64,000 nt of DNA, taken from Nocardia sp. MH4. Its GTDB lineage: Bacteria; Actinomycetota; Actinomycetes; Mycobacteriales; Mycobacteriaceae. The position numbers were made by a program, and so were the translations under genes. Positions 17,686 through 27,066 of this stretch are shown in pieces; position 1 is the stretch's first letter, and every line of letters starts with the position of its first letter. The stretch is from NCBI RefSeq assembly GCF_019266065.1, contig NZ_LPNR01000093.1, positions 1 to 64,000 of the forward strand, written 5' to 3'. The notes under the pieces are model-generated. The model ran no database searches. It had not been told where the DNA came from and was given only the letters and a program-made list of their open reading frames with translations.

Positions 17686-18818
17686 ACGAGCGCATCATCT
17701 TCAGCAGGCCGTTCCGCGCCGCCGCCGAGCGCGCCAATCTGCTGGCCGTGCTCGACTCCGATCACAGTCACGGTGACGGCACGTTCACCAAGTCGGCGAC
17801 GGCGAAGATCAAGGCCATCACCGGCGCCGGGCACGCGCTGCTCACCACCTCGTGCACGCACGCTCTCGAACTCGGCGCGCTGCTGCTGGAACTGGGCCCC
17901 GAGGACGAGGTGATCGTCCCGAGTTTCGCGTTCACCTCGGCGGCCACGGCGATGGCGCTGCGCGGGTCGACATGTGTGTTCGTCGACATCGACGATTCGA
18001 CCGGCAACATCGATCCGGCGGCCGCGGCGGCCGCGATCACCGACCGCACCAAGGCGATCGTCGTCATGCACTACGGCGGGGTGGCCGCCGACATGGAGCC
18101 GCTGCTCGCGCTGGCCGCCCAGCACGGCTTGGCGATCATCGAGGACAACGCGCACGGTCTCGGCGGCACCTGGCGCGGCAGGCAGCTCGGCACCATCGGC
18201 ACGCTGGGTACACAGAGCTTCCACGACACCAAGAACGTGCACTGCGGCGAGGGTGGCGCGCTGCTGCTCTCGGACGAGATCCTGATGGGTCGCGCCGAGA
18301 TCATGCGCGAGAAGGGCACCGACCGCGCCCGCTTCCTGCGTGGTCAGGTCGACAAGTACTCCTGGCAGGACATCGGCTCCAGCTACCTGCCCAGCGAGCT
18401 CAACGCGGCGGTCCTCGACGCCCAGTTGGCCGAGTTCGACACCATCCAGCGGCAGCGGCACCGGGTGTGGGACACCTACGCGGCGGCGCTGCCGGAGTGG
18501 GCGGCCCGCAACGATGTGCGCCCCATGACGGTGCCCGCCGACCGCGGCCACACCGCGCACCTGTTCTACCTGCGGATGCCGACCGAGGAGAGCCGCGACC
18601 GCATCATCGGCCACCTCGCCGAGCGCGGCATCGTCGCGCCGTTCCACTACATTCCGCTGGATTCCAGCCCGGCCGGGCTCAAGTACGGCCGCACGCCGGT
18701 GCCGTGCACCCGATCGGCGAACTTCTCGGCGACGATCGTGCGGCTACCGCTGTGGCCGCTGCTGTCGCAGGCGCAGCAGGCTCGCGTCATCGACGCGGTC
18801 ACCGAGTTCCAGGTGTAG
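17682..18818 (+). CDS. DegT/DnrJ/EryC1/StrS sugar aminotransferase (WecE/RffA-like)
   Basis: A 378-residue PLP enzyme. TTSCTHALELGALLLELG, IEDNAHGLGGTW and SFHDTKNVHCGEGGAL (Lys for the PLP Schiff base) are those of dTDP-4-keto-6-deoxyglucose aminotransferases such as WecE/RffA, which make a 4-amino-4,6-dideoxyhexose. GTG start overlaps the glycosyltransferase stop behind GGAGAAGGG. Pairing with a GT2 and GT-C-like protein parallels the ArnB/ArnC/ArnT logic. Exact sugar unproven; nucleotide-sugar precursors would come from elsewhere. Confidence 0.88.
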   Translation: MNERIIFSRPFRAAAERANLLAVLDSDHSHGDGTFTKSATAKIKAITGAGHALLTTSCTHALELGALLLELGPEDEVIVPSFAFTSAATAMALRGSTCVFVDIDDSTGNIDPAAAAAAITDRTKAIVVMHYGGVAADMEPLLALAAQHGLAIIEDNAHGLGGTWRGRQLGTIGTLGTQSFHDTKNVHCGEGGALLLSDEILMGRAEIMREKGTDRARFLRGQVDKYSWQDIGSSYLPSELNAAVLDAQLAEFDTIQRQRHRVWDTYAAALPEWAARNDVRPMTVPADRGHTAHLFYLRMPTEESRDRIIGHLAERGIVAPFHYIPLDSSPAGLKYGRTPVPCTRSANFSATIVRLPLWPLLSQAQQARVIDAVTEFQV

Positions 18819-18839
18819 TCGCCCGGCACCAGCCGGTTC

Positions 18840-20063
18840 TCAGCGGCCGAAGCGCGCGTTCACCCAGGCCAGCGCGGCGCCGTAGCCCGCGGCGAGCAGG
18901 CCGCGATGATCGACGCCGGGGTAGGTGTGATAGTCCACCGCGTGACCGGCCGCCCGCTGCCGGGCGACCATGGCATCGGTCGCGAGCGGCAGCACCACGG
19001 TGTCGCCGGAACCCTGCTGCACCAGCAGCGGGGTGGTCAGCGGCAGCGAGCTGGGGTCGTTGGCGTCGAGTACCCTGGCGAGCGCGTCGACCCGCGGATC
19101 CTCGGTGAACACCGTGCCCGGGTCGAGTCCGCCCCAGGAATCGGCCGCCCGCAGTTGCCCGATGCAGCGGTCGTCGGCTTGTCCGAGCATCGACAAGGCC
19201 TGCGGCGCAAGGAAAGTCGCCGGATCGATCGCGGCGACGGTCTCGGCGCCACGGAGGAACAGCGGCAGGAACGCCACCGACCCGGCAGGGACCACCTCCG
19301 CCGCGGCACCGTCCCGTCCGATCAGCCCCAGCCCACGCACCACCGGCCCCAGGTGCGACGCGGGCGCCATCGCCACCGCACCGAGCAGCCGCATCCCCGG
19401 CGCCCACTCCTGGGACCGCGCGTTCGCGAACACCGCGGCCTGTCCGCCCTGCGAGTGCCCCATCGCCACCCACCCGCTGCCGATCTCGTGCGCGATCACC
19501 CGTGCCGCCGTGGCCATATCAGCGACGGCGCGCTGCTCGGCCTCCCCGATCAGATAGCCGTGCGGGCCCGGCGTGCCGAGCCCCTGGTAGTCGGTCTGGG
19601 CCACCGCGTAACCGGCGGCCACCCACCGCGCCTGGACCTCGCGGGCCAGGGCGGTGTAGTCGTGCGCGGGGAATGTCGCGCCGGTTTCACGGGACGGTGC
19701 GCACACGTCGGCGGTGCCGGTGGTGCCGTGCGCCCACGAAATCAGCGGCCAGCCGCCTGCGGGCGGTTCGCCCTGGGGCACCGCGAGGGTGCCCGAGACC
19801 GCGACGGGGTTGCCCCGCATGTCCACCGAGCGGTACAGCACCAGGTGGTTGCGCGCACCCGGCACCCCGGGATCGCCGGTGAGCGGACGCGACCGGATCA
19901 CCGAGCCGTGCTCGCCCGGCACCAGATCCGCCGCGGGCGTGAAGAACTCGGGCCCGGCCTGCCCGTCCTGGGCGACCGCGACCGGCGCACCGACCGCGAA
20001 CATGGCGGCGAGCACGGCCACCGGGGCCGCCAGTCGTGCCGAGAGCGTCCGTGAACCGATCAC
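18840..20063 (-). CDS. Secreted lipase/esterase (LIP family)
   Basis: A 407-residue exported hydrolase. The N terminus has a basic stretch then LAAPVAVLAAMFAVGAPVAVA, a signal peptide cleaved near AVA-QD. GHSQGGQA carries the nucleophile Ser; the Asp is in GSGDTVV and the His in GVDHRGLLA. The block LISWAHGTTGTADVCAPS places it with the secretory lipases of actinobacteria, acting on external lipids or esters. GTG start with GGAGG seven bases upstream. Monocistronic and convergent with the aminotransferase. Confidence 0.9.
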   Translation of the reverse strand: MIGSRTLSARLAAPVAVLAAMFAVGAPVAVAQDGQAGPEFFTPAADLVPGEHGSVIRSRPLTGDPGVPGARNHLVLYRSVDMRGNPVAVSGTLAVPQGEPPAGGWPLISWAHGTTGTADVCAPSRETGATFPAHDYTALAREVQARWVAAGYAVAQTDYQGLGTPGPHGYLIGEAEQRAVADMATAARVIAHEIGSGWVAMGHSQGGQAAVFANARSQEWAPGMRLLGAVAMAPASHLGPVVRGLGLIGRDGAAAEVVPAGSVAFLPLFLRGAETVAAIDPATFLAPQALSMLGQADDRCIGQLRAADSWGGLDPGTVFTEDPRVDALARVLDANDPSSLPLTTPLLVQQGSGDTVVLPLATDAMVARQRAAGHAVDYHTYPGVDHRGLLAAGYGAALAWVNARFGR

Positions 20064-20160
20064 TACCGAACCTCCGAGTCCGCCCACGCCGGAACGCGGG
20101 GATGCCGATCAGTGCCGCGGGCAATCTACCCGAGTCGACCGATCGGCCCGGATACCCGAG

Positions 20161-23118
20161 TCAGTGGCCGCCGAACAGGGTGGCGGCCGCCGCGTCGGTG
20201 AGCACCTCGTAGGTGTCGGTCTCCCGGTGGTAGATCCAGGTGTTCGGCCCCGCCTTCGGCAGACCCGCGGCCTGCACCGCCGTGGCCGAGGGCCGGAAGC
20301 TGGTGCTGCGCGGGATCTCGTCGACGACGTAGACCAGATCGGGTCGCTGATCGGGGGCCAGCGCACGCATCGCCTCGGTGACGTCACCCGGTTCGATCCG
20401 GAAGCCCTTGCGCACGCTCAGCGCGGCCGCGGCCAGGACGCCCGACGGCGTCGGCAGCCCGTAGGCGACCTCCATGTCGACCGGGGTGATGTCGTTGAGC
20501 ACGTCCACGATCGGCTGGGTGAACACCGGTCCGCGCGGGGTGCGGATCACCGTGTCGCGGCGGTCGACCAACCAGTAGTCACCGTCGCTGTCGCGCCGGA
20601 ACAGGTTCTCCGTCGGCCACCAGGCGTCCCCGGCGCGGAACACCCCACGCAACCCACCGTCGGACAGGTCACCGCCGTCGACCGACTTGCCGAGCAGCAG
20701 ACCCGGCTCGTTGTCGGCGCAGCGCCGCGCGAAACCGTCGTCGCCGACGAGAATCTGCTCGGTGACCGGGTCGTAGGCGACCAGCTCGACATGCGCGGTG
20801 CCCGGCACCGGCCTGCCCTTGGAGCCGATCTTGGCGCCCGGCACATTGGCCAGCACCACGTCGCCGTCGATGGAGGCGTAGAACTCCAGCACCCGGGCCG
20901 GGGCGAACTGCTCCACGGTGCGCCGCCACAGCCCAGCGGGCATACCGGAGCCGATGAACAGCCGGATCGGGTGGTTGTGCCCGGCCGGGAAGACCTGCGC
21001 GTCGAGCAGGTCGCGCAGCATCGTCCAGGTGTAGGTGACGACGGTGACGCCGTAGCGATGCACTTCCTCGGCGAAACGGCCCGGCTCCAGGTCCATCGGC
21101 CTGGCCAGCGCGATCCGGCTACCGCCCGCGATCGCGCCGCCGAGGCTCACCAGCAGCCCCGACGAGTGATGCAGCGGCGCGAGGCAGTACACGGTGTCGC
21201 GGCGGTCGAGGTCGGCCGCGCTCGCGGTGCCGAACGCCGACAGCGCCCAGCGATGGTTGGTGATGTATTTCGCCTCCAGCCGGTCACCGGTGCCGATGAC
21301 GAGGATGAACGCGAGCTCGCGCGCCAGGCCCGGGTTGGGGCGGTACCACGCGGGCACCCGCACCGTGGACGGGTCGACCTGCTCGAGATCGATCACCCGG
21401 TCGGTGGTCGGCAGCGCGAGCCGCCGGGCGTCACCACCGCCGAGCACCAGCACCCTGGCCCCGGTCGCGGCGGTGGTGCGCAGGTTCTCCGGGTCGGTGA
21501 TCAGCGTCTGCACGCCGGTCAGCTCCATGGCCCGGTCCAGCTCGGCGCCGGGGGCCAGCAGGACCGCGACGGCGCCGAGGCGCGAGAGCGCGGCGACGGC
21601 GGCCAGCGCGCTCGGCCTGGTCTCCATGACGACGCCGACCCGGGTGGCGGGCCGGATACCGACCGAGATCAAACCGCGCACCACATTGTCGATGCGCACC
21701 TCGACCGCGGCATTGGTGTGCACCCGGTCGTCGAAGAGGAACAGGTCCTTCTGCGGCGCCCGCTTGGCGTGCTCGTGCAGCAGCTTGCCCAGCGAGATGC
21801 GGGTGTGCGGCTGGATCATGCCGAGCCGGGTCAGGCGTGGCAGCGCCCGCGCGGCCTCGCCCGCCATCTCGAGCGAACCACGAATGGTGTTGCCGGCGAT
21901 GCCTTCCAGTGCCTTGCCGACGCCGGCGCCCGCCTCGGCCAGCGACGCCGCGGTGTGCACCACCCGGGTCGCGGCGGTGCGCGGGGCGTTGCTCGCGACG
22001 TGCTCGCGCATGGGCACGATCTGCTCGGGCAGCGAGCCGTTGCCGTCCATCCAGGCGATCCAGTCACGCACCATCGGCCAGGTGTGATTGGTCGCCGTCG
22101 AACCGGCGACGAGACCGAAATGCCCTGCCACCAAACTGGCTTCGTAGACCTCGGCGTTGGGCGCGGCCCGCACGATGCCACGCACGGCACCCGGCTGGCC
22201 GATGTCGTCGACCTCGCCGACGAAGGCCAGGATCGGGCAGCGCAGCTCGGCCAGCGAGATCGGGTGATCGCGGATCACGAAGCCGCCCAGCATCATCCGA
22301 TTGTGCGCGACGAACTGCTTGAGCAGATCGGCGACCGCGGGGCCCGAATACCCCACCCAGCCATCGCTGTTGAGGAAGCGGCGCTGACGTTCCTTGGGCA
22401 GCAACGCTTCCCGGTCGTGCAGTTGCAGCAGGAAGTCGATCCGCGACTTGGCGGTCTTGACCGGGTCGAGCATCTGGAAGCCGATGCGCACCATCGACTC
22501 GGTGATCGGCAGCCGGTGCATCACGTGGTCGGCCAGGAAGTCGGCGACCTCGGAGACCACGCCGTAGGGCAGCCCGAACGGCATGCCCGCGACGATGTCG
22601 ACCGGGCTGCCGAAGGTGACGATGGAGGCCACGCCCTTGCCGTACCGGTAGGCGGCGGTCTGGTAGGCGAACATGCCGCCCTGCGAGTAGCCCATCAGGT
22701 GCAGCTGCGCGCCGGTGGCCTCGCACACGGTGTCGATGGCCGAGTCCACCGCGAGCACATGGTCGGCCAGGTCACGCTCCCAGCCACCCTCCTCGGTGGC
22801 CGGCGAGCCGAAATCGATGACCCAGCAGTCGATTCCGCTGGCGTGCAGAATGCCGACCGCGCCGCCCGCGGCGTTGACGTCCCAGATGTCGGCGTTCACC
22901 ATCAACGGCGGCACCAGCAGCGCCACCGGACGGCCGGGCGTCATGTCGTCGGGGAAGTAATGGCGCAACCGGTACATACGTCGGCGCTCGACGACCTCGA
23001 AGGGCGAGGACTCGACGTCGTGTGCCAATCCGCCGAAGCGGATCACCTCCAGCCCGTTCTGCGCGGTAGCCAGCAACCGCTGCATAGAACCGACCACACC
23101 TTTTGGACTGATATCCAC
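20161..23118 (-). CDS. Fusion of PhaC-like alpha/beta hydrolase and acyl-CoA-synthetase-like domain (Rv1683 type)
   Basis: A 985-residue two-domain protein. Residues ~1-380 form a hydrolase/PHA-synthase-like domain with LMGYSQGGMFA (nucleophile Ser ~145). Residues ~420-985 form an AMP-binding adenylate-forming fold. M. tuberculosis Rv1683, in the same position relative to tyrS, is annotated as a possible acyl-CoA synthase/lipase fusion. The adenylation half looks degenerate: the P-loop reads VIGTGDRLEAK instead of TSGTTGxPK, and the usual catalytic Lys of the A10 motif is missing (EIPRSTSFRPSA). The hydrolase half looks intact. GTG start with AGGTGG upstream; GTG 23127 is possible. Confidence 0.85.
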   Translation of the reverse strand: MDISPKGVVGSMQRLLATAQNGLEVIRFGGLAHDVESSPFEVVERRRMYRLRHYFPDDMTPGRPVALLVPPLMVNADIWDVNAAGGAVGILHASGIDCWVIDFGSPATEEGGWERDLADHVLAVDSAIDTVCEATGAQLHLMGYSQGGMFAYQTAAYRYGKGVASIVTFGSPVDIVAGMPFGLPYGVVSEVADFLADHVMHRLPITESMVRIGFQMLDPVKTAKSRIDFLLQLHDREALLPKERQRRFLNSDGWVGYSGPAVADLLKQFVAHNRMMLGGFVIRDHPISLAELRCPILAFVGEVDDIGQPGAVRGIVRAAPNAEVYEASLVAGHFGLVAGSTATNHTWPMVRDWIAWMDGNGSLPEQIVPMREHVASNAPRTAATRVVHTAASLAEAGAGVGKALEGIAGNTIRGSLEMAGEAARALPRLTRLGMIQPHTRISLGKLLHEHAKRAPQKDLFLFDDRVHTNAAVEVRIDNVVRGLISVGIRPATRVGVVMETRPSALAAVAALSRLGAVAVLLAPGAELDRAMELTGVQTLITDPENLRTTAATGARVLVLGGGDARRLALPTTDRVIDLEQVDPSTVRVPAWYRPNPGLARELAFILVIGTGDRLEAKYITNHRWALSAFGTASAADLDRRDTVYCLAPLHHSSGLLVSLGGAIAGGSRIALARPMDLEPGRFAEEVHRYGVTVVTYTWTMLRDLLDAQVFPAGHNHPIRLFIGSGMPAGLWRRTVEQFAPARVLEFYASIDGDVVLANVPGAKIGSKGRPVPGTAHVELVAYDPVTEQILVGDDGFARRCADNEPGLLLGKSVDGGDLSDGGLRGVFRAGDAWWPTENLFRRDSDGDYWLVDRRDTVIRTPRGPVFTQPIVDVLNDITPVDMEVAYGLPTPSGVLAAAALSVRKGFRIEPGDVTEAMRALAPDQRPDLVYVVDEIPRSTSFRPSATAVQAAGLPKAGPNTWIYHRETDTYEVLTDAAAATLFGGH

Positions 23119-23260
23119 CGTTCCCACCTGGCCTACCTGCTGAAAGTGACACACCTCACACACCCCGATGTGCTCATATGAGCTAACCACACCGGACCTC
23201 CATTATGTGTCGGCTGTGACAGGCCGCATGTTGCGGCGATTCGGGTCACACCGTGGCGGT

Positions 23261-24046
23261 TCAGCGGCCCATCACGTTCACGTAGACGCTGTCGAACGGC
23301 TCGCTGCTCACACTGAGATCACCGCGGAACGGATAATCCAGCGCGGCGATCAGAAAGATCATCGCACCGAGGAAGAACGCGAACAGTCCACCGAGCACCA
23401 GATGGGCGTGTTTCCCCAGGCAGAACAGGCACAGCAGCACCAGGTTCACCGCGCCGCCGACCAGGATCGTCCACCAGAGCACGTCCGGAATGCCGCCTTT
23501 GGTGGCATTGATCCGGTGCCTGCGGTCGGAATCGAAGCGAGCGAACTGGTCGATGGTGGCGGCGTGCAGGATTTCCTCGGCACTGCTCGCCGGCCGGAAC
23601 TCGAGCAGGTGACCTTGGAACCTGGTCACCAGCGCGGTGCCGCCCATCGGCTCCTCGCCCTCCCGCAGCGCGGGCCAGACGACGTCGAGCACGTCGCGGG
23701 TGTAGTCGGCGAGATCGTCGCGCAGCAACTCCCGATACGGCTCCGGGTAGGCACTCACCTCCCGATACAGGGTGCCGACCGCGGCGGCCTCGTCGGCGAC
23801 GCGGCTCTGCGCCACGTCGTAGGACTCGTAGGTCGCCGCCGCGATGAGCCCGAGCAGCAACCCGTAGAACACCCCACCGACGGTGAGCACCATGGTGACG
23901 GTCTCGTTCCAGCCGGTCTCGGGCCCGAACGCGCGCCGCACCGCCTGTCTGCTGAGCAGAATCGCGGTCACGGTGAGCCCCACGGCCGTGCCGGTGATGA
24001 GCAGGAAGTCCAGCCAGATCGGTAGCTCGTATATCCAGGTGAACAT
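23261..24046 (-). CDS. DUF4239 bestrophin-like membrane protein
   Basis: A 261-residue protein with two N-terminal helices ([21 protein letters not shown] and [21 protein letters not shown]), a central soluble helical region, and two C-terminal helices. [23 protein letters not shown] matches the DUF4239 family, distantly like bestrophin anion channels. No partner gene; the upstream 2-methylisoborneol operon reads the other way. Function unknown. Confidence 0.8.
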   Translation of the reverse strand: MFTWIYELPIWLDFLLITGTAVGLTVTAILLSRQAVRRAFGPETGWNETVTMVLTVGGVFYGLLLGLIAAATYESYDVAQSRVADEAAAVGTLYREVSAYPEPYRELLRDDLADYTRDVLDVVWPALREGEEPMGGTALVTRFQGHLLEFRPASSAEEILHAATIDQFARFDSDRRHRINATKGGIPDVLWWTILVGGAVNLVLLCLFCLGKHAHLVLGGLFAFFLGAMIFLIAALDYPFRGDLSVSSEPFDSVYVNVMGR

Positions 24047-24384
24047 GGTCCGACGATAACTACTCCGAATCCGATCCCGGCATCGATCCGCGATTCATCC
24101 CAGGACATCTGGTGCGCCGCAATCGCCTCCCCCGCAACGGATCTCCCGGTCACAGCCATGTTTTCGCGAATAACTCGCGAACCGCGCCACCGACCACCTA
24201 CCATCGATCTCGTCCGGAACGCACTGACACGCTTCTCATTTCGTGTAACACCGTTTCACAAGCCCGGTTTCATCCGCGCAGGACCATTCGATTCGCATCG
24301 TTGCCCACCCCCAGCCTGTCGCGCACCGTCGCGCCGCACAGGCCGATCGGCCGTGCCGATTTCCGTCCCGAGGTGAGGATCTCC
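24047..24384. promoter_or_regulatory. Intergenic control region of the encapsulin/2-MIB operon
   Basis: This 338-bp gap separates the DUF4239 gene and the operon, which diverge. It holds a palindrome TTCGCGA-ATAAC-TCGCGAA (24163-24181) with perfect 7-bp arms and a smaller GTGTAACAC palindrome (24244-24252). A possible promoter is CTGACA (24224-24229), 16 bp, TAACAC (24246-24251), leaving a ~125-base leader before the ATG at 24385. No gene is apparent in it. Promoter call is tentative. Confidence 0.4.
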
Positions 24385-25791
24385 ATGACCATCGAAATGC
24401 CGCTGCCCACAGACAATTCCGTCCGTAAGAGCCTCAGCACCACCGCGGCGCATCAGCTGGCGCACACCACCAAATCCGAGCCGCAGATGCAGGGCATCAG
24501 CTCCCGGTGGTTGTCCCGCGCCCTGCCGTGGGTGCAGGTCGCGGGCGGTATCTACCGCGTCAATCGCCGGCTCACCCATACCGTCGGCAACGGCGAGGTC
24601 GAGTTCATCGTCGACGGTGCGCGCGCCAGAGTGATCCCCCAGGAATTGCGCGAACTGCCCCCGCTGCGCGATGTCGACGACGATCAATTGCTGCGCCCGC
24701 TGGCCGACAATTTCGTCCAATACGATCTCGATCCCGGCGCCGTGGTGGCCGAATTCGGCAATCCGATGGATCAGGTGATTCTGGTCGTCCACGGAAAACT
24801 CGCCAGGATCGGCTCCGGCGAATACGGCGAGGCCACCAAGCTCGGCATGCTGTCGGGCGGCGACTACTACGGCGAGGACATGCTCACCGACCCGTCGGCG
24901 ATCTGGCCCGACACCGTGAAAACGGTGACCAGAACGACGATTCTGTGTCTGCCCAGACAATCGTTCGAACAATTCCTGGAAACGAATCCCGACCTCGCCC
25001 GCATTCGCACCGATGCCGCGCGGACGCCGCAGCGGACACAGAATTCCAAGGGCGAGGCCGATATCGAGATCTCCTCGGGCCATTCCGGGGAGCCCCTGCT
25101 CGAGGGCACCTTCGTCGACTACGACGCCAGTCCCCGGGAGTACGAGCTCAGCCTGGCGCAGAGCGTGCTGCGCATCCACACCCGCGTCGCGGATCTGTTC
25201 AACGACCCGATGAACCAGGTCGACCAGCAGCTGCGGCTGACTGTCGAAGCGCTCTACGAACGCCGCGAGCACGACTTGGTGAACAACCCGGAGTTCGGCC
25301 TGCTGAACAATTGCGATCTCAAGCAGCGCATCACGACCGAGTCCGGACCGCCGACCCCCGACGACATGGACGAGCTGCTGAGCATGCGCCGCGGCACCAA
25401 GTTCTTCCTCGCGCACCCGAAGGCGATCGCGGCCTTCGGTCGCGAATGTTCGCGCCGCGGACTGTATCCCGACCCGGTGGAGTTCCAGGGCCATCGCGTA
25501 CCCGGCTGGCGCGGCGTGCCGATCCTGCCCTGCGGCAAGATCCCCGTCAGCGGCACCCAGACCACCTCCATCATGGCGATGCGCATCGGGGAGAAGGACC
25601 AGGGTGTGGTCGGGCTGCACCAGACCGGTATCCCCGACGAGTACGAGCCGAGCCTGAACGTCCGGTTCAAGCAGATCGACGACCAGTCGATCATGTCGTA
25701 CCTGGTGAGCTGCTACTACTCGGCCGCTGTGCTGGTCCCCGACGCGCTCGGCGTTCTCGACGACGTCCTCGTCGCGCGCCGGGCCGACTGA
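24385..25791 (+). CDS. Family 2B encapsulin shell protein (EshA-like, cyclic-nucleotide-binding insertion)
   Basis: A 468-residue protein. Residues ~90-205 form a cyclic-nucleotide-binding-like insertion ([22 protein letters not shown] and [10 protein letters not shown]). The rest is the HK97-type shell fold of family 2 encapsulins, including [20 protein letters not shown] and [19 protein letters not shown]. In Streptomyces such proteins assemble into an icosahedral shell around 2-methylisoborneol synthase. Here the synthase gene begins 12 bp downstream. ATG chosen because GAGGA lies five bases upstream. The ligand of the insertion domain cannot be told from sequence. Confidence 0.9.
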   Translation: MTIEMPLPTDNSVRKSLSTTAAHQLAHTTKSEPQMQGISSRWLSRALPWVQVAGGIYRVNRRLTHTVGNGEVEFIVDGARARVIPQELRELPPLRDVDDDQLLRPLADNFVQYDLDPGAVVAEFGNPMDQVILVVHGKLARIGSGEYGEATKLGMLSGGDYYGEDMLTDPSAIWPDTVKTVTRTTILCLPRQSFEQFLETNPDLARIRTDAARTPQRTQNSKGEADIEISSGHSGEPLLEGTFVDYDASPREYELSLAQSVLRIHTRVADLFNDPMNQVDQQLRLTVEALYERREHDLVNNPEFGLLNNCDLKQRITTESGPPTPDDMDELLSMRRGTKFFLAHPKAIAAFGRECSRRGLYPDPVEFQGHRVPGWRGVPILPCGKIPVSGTQTTSIMAMRIGEKDQGVVGLHQTGIPDEYEPSLNVRFKQIDDQSIMSYLVSCYYSAAVLVPDALGVLDDVLVARRAD

Positions 25792-25803
25792 GCGGCGCGC
25801 GCC

Positions 25804-27066
25804 GTGTCGATCCTCACCAGGGCGGCGGCGCCCCACGCGAGTACCGAGCTCACGGGCACGGTGGCCGCCCTGCTCCACGACGCGACCGCACCCGCGGTCC
25901 TGTTCGCCCGGCTCGGCACCTCGGCCGCCGTTCTCCCGCAGCGTGTTCCACCGACGGTGCGTCCATCGGCAGGTCCGCGCCGGCTACCCGGCCCGACCGG
26001 AATCGGCACCACCAGTCTCTGGCGCAGTGCCGCCGTCGAGACGACACCCACCGCACCACAGCAGATTCCGGCTCTCTACTGTCCACCACCCGAACGTGAC
26101 GACCCCGCCCTGGCCGAGGCCGTCAATGTCGGCCTGCTCGCCTGGGCCGCCGAGATCGGCCTCTACGAAGGACGACTCGACGAACTCGGCAAGGCCGACT
26201 TCGGCCGGCTGATCATGCTCGCCCATCCCGATTGCGACGACCCCGATCTGCTCCTCGGGGCCGCCCGCTGCGCGGTCGCGGAATGGTCGGTCGACGACTA
26301 CTACTGCGAGGAGGACGCCCCTGGCGACACCGCACCCGACGGCACCCCGTCCAGCGCCGCCGCCGAACTCGGCCCCCGGCTCGAGCTCGCCGCGGCCGCG
26401 ATGGACCCGGCGCACCTGCCCGCGCGGTACGCGCCCCGGCTCGAACAGGCCATGCAGGCCGACCCGATCCTGCGCGCCTTCCGCACCTCCTTCGCGTGCC
26501 TGGCGGGGTACGCGAGCCCGGCGCAGCTGGCCAGGTTACGCACCGAGATCGCGGGTTGGTTCATCGCGCTCGGCGCCGAGGCCGGCTGGCGCGCCGCGGA
26601 CCGGATGCCCCCGGTCTGGGAGTACCTGACCAACCGGCAGCCGCACAGCTTCCTGCCGTGTATGGCGCCGATCGACGTCGTCGGGGGTTACGAGCTCGGT
26701 GCCCCCGAGTACACCGATCCGGCCGTCCGACGGGTCACCACCACCGCGGCGCTGGCCGCCCAGATGGTGAACGACCTGTATTCGATGGCGCGCGAGGACC
26801 TTTCGGGCGGCAGGGAGTTCAATCTGCCGACGGTCCTGGCCGCCGAGGAGGGCTGTAGCCGCGCCGAGGCGGTCCTGCGGACCGCACAGATCCACGACGA
26901 GCTCATGCACCGCTTCGAACGGGAAGCGGCCCCGCTCGCCGCCGCGGGCTCACCCCAGCTGCGCCGCTTTCTGGCCGGCCTGTGGGCCTGGATGGGTGGC
27001 AACCGCGCCTGGCACGCCGGCAGCCGCCGATACCACGACATCGCACCAGGAGAGGACGACCGATGA
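25804..27066 (+). CDS. 2-methylisoborneol synthase (monoterpene cyclase)
   Basis: A 420-residue class I terpene cyclase that converts 2-methylgeranyl diphosphate into the earthy odorant 2-methylisoborneol. The Mg-binding aspartate motif is DDYYCEE (164-170), the variant typical of 2-MIB synthases, and the NSE motif is NDLYSMARE (323-331). About 95 N-terminal residues are Ala/Pro/Thr-rich and probably disordered, with an island GPTGIGTTSL (63-72) like the segment in Streptomyces synthases whose N termini direct loading into encapsulin. GTG start 12 bp after the shell gene; stop overlaps the methyltransferase ATG. Confidence 0.93.
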   Translation: MSILTRAAAPHASTELTGTVAALLHDATAPAVLFARLGTSAAVLPQRVPPTVRPSAGPRRLPGPTGIGTTSLWRSAAVETTPTAPQQIPALYCPPPERDDPALAEAVNVGLLAWAAEIGLYEGRLDELGKADFGRLIMLAHPDCDDPDLLLGAARCAVAEWSVDDYYCEEDAPGDTAPDGTPSSAAAELGPRLELAAAAMDPAHLPARYAPRLEQAMQADPILRAFRTSFACLAGYASPAQLARLRTEIAGWFIALGAEAGWRAADRMPPVWEYLTNRQPHSFLPCMAPIDVVGGYELGAPEYTDPAVRRVTTTAALAAQMVNDLYSMAREDLSGGREFNLPTVLAAEEGCSRAEAVLRTAQIHDELMHRFEREAAPLAAAGSPQLRRFLAGLWAWMGGNRAWHAGSRRYHDIAPGEDDR

